Origin: Crossaster papposus
Taxonomy: Eukaryota; Echinodermata; Asteroidea; Velatida; Solasteridae
Assembly: GCA_037893245.1 (NCBI GenBank)
Contig: JBAIAA010001140.1
Span: 62,001-126,000, forward strand
Length of the DNA stretch: 64,000 nt
Direction: 5' to 3'
In this document: positions 62,927-64,000 of the stretch, piece after piece
Layout: each line of letters begins with the position of its first letter
Position numbering within the stretch: the stretch's first letter is position 1
The notes under the pieces: model-generated
The model's database searches: none
Told to the model about the DNA's origin: nothing
Seen by the model: only the letters and a program-made list of their open reading frames with translations
Made by a program: the position numbers and the translations under genes

Positions 62927-64000
62927 AAACACATGATGTGGGAACAAGCCCTCGAGTTAAATATGTAAAGGGAAAGAAGTGTGCATAAGAAATATGTAAA
63001 GGGAAAGAAGTGTGCATAATAAATATGTAAAGGGAAAGAAGTGTGCATAAGAAATATGTAAAGGGAAAGAAGTGTGCATAAGAAATATGTAAAGGGAAAG
63101 AAGTGTGCATAAGAAATATGTAAAGGGAAAGAAGTGTGCATAAGAAATATGTAAAGGGAAAGAAGTGTGCATAAGAAATATGTAAAGGGAAAGAAGTGTG
63201 CATAAGAAATATGTAAAGGGAAAGAAGTGTGCATAAGAAATAAACACATGATGTGGGAACAAGCCCTCGAGTTAAATATGTAAAGGGAAAGAAGTGTGCA
63301 TAAGAAATATGTAAAGGGAAAGAAGTGTGCATAAGAAATATGTAAAGGGAAAGAAGTGTGCATAAGAAATATGTAAAGGGAAAGAAGTGTGCATAAGAAA
63401 TATGTTAAGGGAAAGAAGTGTGCATAAGAAATATGTAAAGGGAAAGAAGTGTGCATAAGAAATATGTAAAGGGAAAGAAGTGTGCATAAGAAATATGTAA
63501 AGGGAAAGAAGTGTGCATAAGAAATATGTAAAGAGAAAGAAGTGTGCATAAGAAATAATAAAGGGAAAGAAGTGTGCATAAGAAATATGTAAAGGGAAAG
63601 AAGTGTCCATAAGAAATATGTAAAGGGAAAGAAGTGTGCATAAGAAATATGTAAAGGGAAAGAAGTGTGCATAAGAAATATGTAAAGGGAAAGAAGTGTG
63701 CATAAGAAATATGTAAAGGGAAAGAAGTGTGCATAAGAAATATGTAAAGGGAAAGAAGTGTGCATAAGAAATATGTAAAGGGAAAGAAGTGTGCATAAGA
63801 AATATGTAAAGGGAAAGAAGTGTGCATAAGAAATATGTAAAGGGAAAGAAGTGTGCATAAGAAATATGTAAAGGGAAAGAAGTGTGCATAAGAAATATGT
63901 AAAGGGAAAAAAGTGTGCATAAGAAATATGTAAAGGGAAAGAAGTGTGCATAAAAAATATGTAAAGAGAAAGAAGTGTGCATAAGAAATATGTAAAGGGA
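62927..64000 (+). repeat. Region E higher-order repeat, copy 2 (cut by window edge)
   Basis: The 9-unit run and its CATAATAAAT junction (63019) repeat at an offset of 2,584 bp. The next run repeats ATGTTAAGGG (63404), AAAGAG (63534), the 30-bp unit (63554), GGAAAAAAG (63908) and CATAAAAAAT with AAAGAG (63951), all about 2,553 bp after their partners, so one unit fewer precedes them. A GTCCATAAG unit near 63605 is private. The copy continues past the window. Confidence 0.9.

Larger units (their letters stand above)
1..64000 (+). repeat. 31-bp satellite array filling the window
   Basis: Every part of the window is either a copy of one 31-bp unit or a short recurrent spacer between runs of units. 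Counting distances between successive spacers gives multiples of 31 once a few recognisable indels are allowed, for a total near 1,910 units. All copies are in one orientation. Neither window edge shows unique sequence, so the array extends beyond both ends. Most units match the consensus exactly and the rest carry one or a few substitutions, which implies strong recent homogenisation. No transposon, inversion or unrelated insertion is present. The class (satellite or very long minisatellite) is clear, but the family name and species cannot be read from the sequence. Confidence 0.98.

Noticed and set aside
780-63982. Long minus-strand open reading frames that look like repeat proteins (up to about 2,200 codons)
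   Set aside because: They overlap in all three frames, begin and end mostly in spacers (a few at point variants), and follow from a stop-free 31-bp unit. No frame is preferred, and indels that would break a real gene are tolerated everywhere.
1-64000. CRISPR array (repeat length about 31 bp)
   Set aside because: Repeats abut each other with no unique spacer sequence, the interruptions are all the same element, and no cas-like gene or leader is present.
1-64000. Telomeric or interstitial telomere repeat
   Set aside because: The unit is 31 bp and lacks tandem TTAGGG, TTTAGGG or TTAGG motifs; GGG occurs only once per unit.
1-64000. G-quadruplex-forming tract
   Set aside because: G-runs are three bases long and 28 bases apart, beyond usual loop lengths; no four-run cluster was seen.
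1-64000. Plus-strand coding potential
   Set aside because: TAA occurs twice per 31-bp unit and the frame rotates, so open stretches on this strand stay below about 31 codons.
1-64000. Bacterial or plasmid origin iterons
   Set aside because: Iteron sets are short and flanked by replication genes; here there are about 1,900 units over 64 kb and no genes.
1-64000. Naming the host lineage from the satellite
   Set aside because: I do not recognise the unit or the spacer as a named family. An XhoI site in a spacer is not enough to link it to known XhoI satellites, whose units differ.

Overview
The whole 64,000-bp window is satellite DNA. It is one unbroken head-to-tail array of a 31-bp unit (the first copy is positions 1-31), all in one orientation and running off both ends of the window. 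By hand count there are about 1,910 units. They are interrupted about 143 times by a second short element: a 36-bp spacer in its full form (about 125 copies) or a 22-bp-deleted form (18 copies). I find no gene, RNA gene, transposon, unique flanking sequence or inversion. The array length, homogeneity and nested higher-order repeats (HORs) point to a eukaryotic chromosome, probably heterochromatin resolved by long reads. The sequence does not identify the species. The array is about 33% GC, and the + strand is strongly purine- and G-biased: each unit has 9 G, 1 C, 15 A and 6 T.

Layout. Region A (1-18,922) is spacer-poor, with runs of up to 121 units and one duplicated block of about 2.1 kb. 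Region B (18,923-32,747) is spacer-rich and holds an almost perfect tandem HOR of 5,841 bp. Region C (32,748-53,324) holds about five copies of an HOR of about 2.8-3.26 kb, with a B-like interlude at 38,779-44,123. Region D (53,325-59,501) holds a tandem HOR of exactly 2,100 bp plus a third partial copy. Region E (59,502-64,000) starts an HOR of about 2,584 bp. The number of 31-bp units between successive spacers works as a barcode: for example 9-12-14-9-28-3-1-7-5-3-1-17-29-3-1-7 in B, and 7-5-3-1-26-3-19-27-1 in C. Private point variants in the same positions confirm the copies.

The minus strand stays open for up to about 2,200 codons, but this is an arithmetic artefact. The unit has no stop codon in any minus frame, and 31 is not a multiple of 3, so every frame cycles through the same three phases. 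Apparent minus-strand proteins start and stop mostly in the spacers, and a few at point variants. They are not annotated as genes. The real interest lies in the two-component design, the layered amplification history, the conserved spacer with its CpG, and a patch of probable assembly error at about 38.4-41.9 kb.
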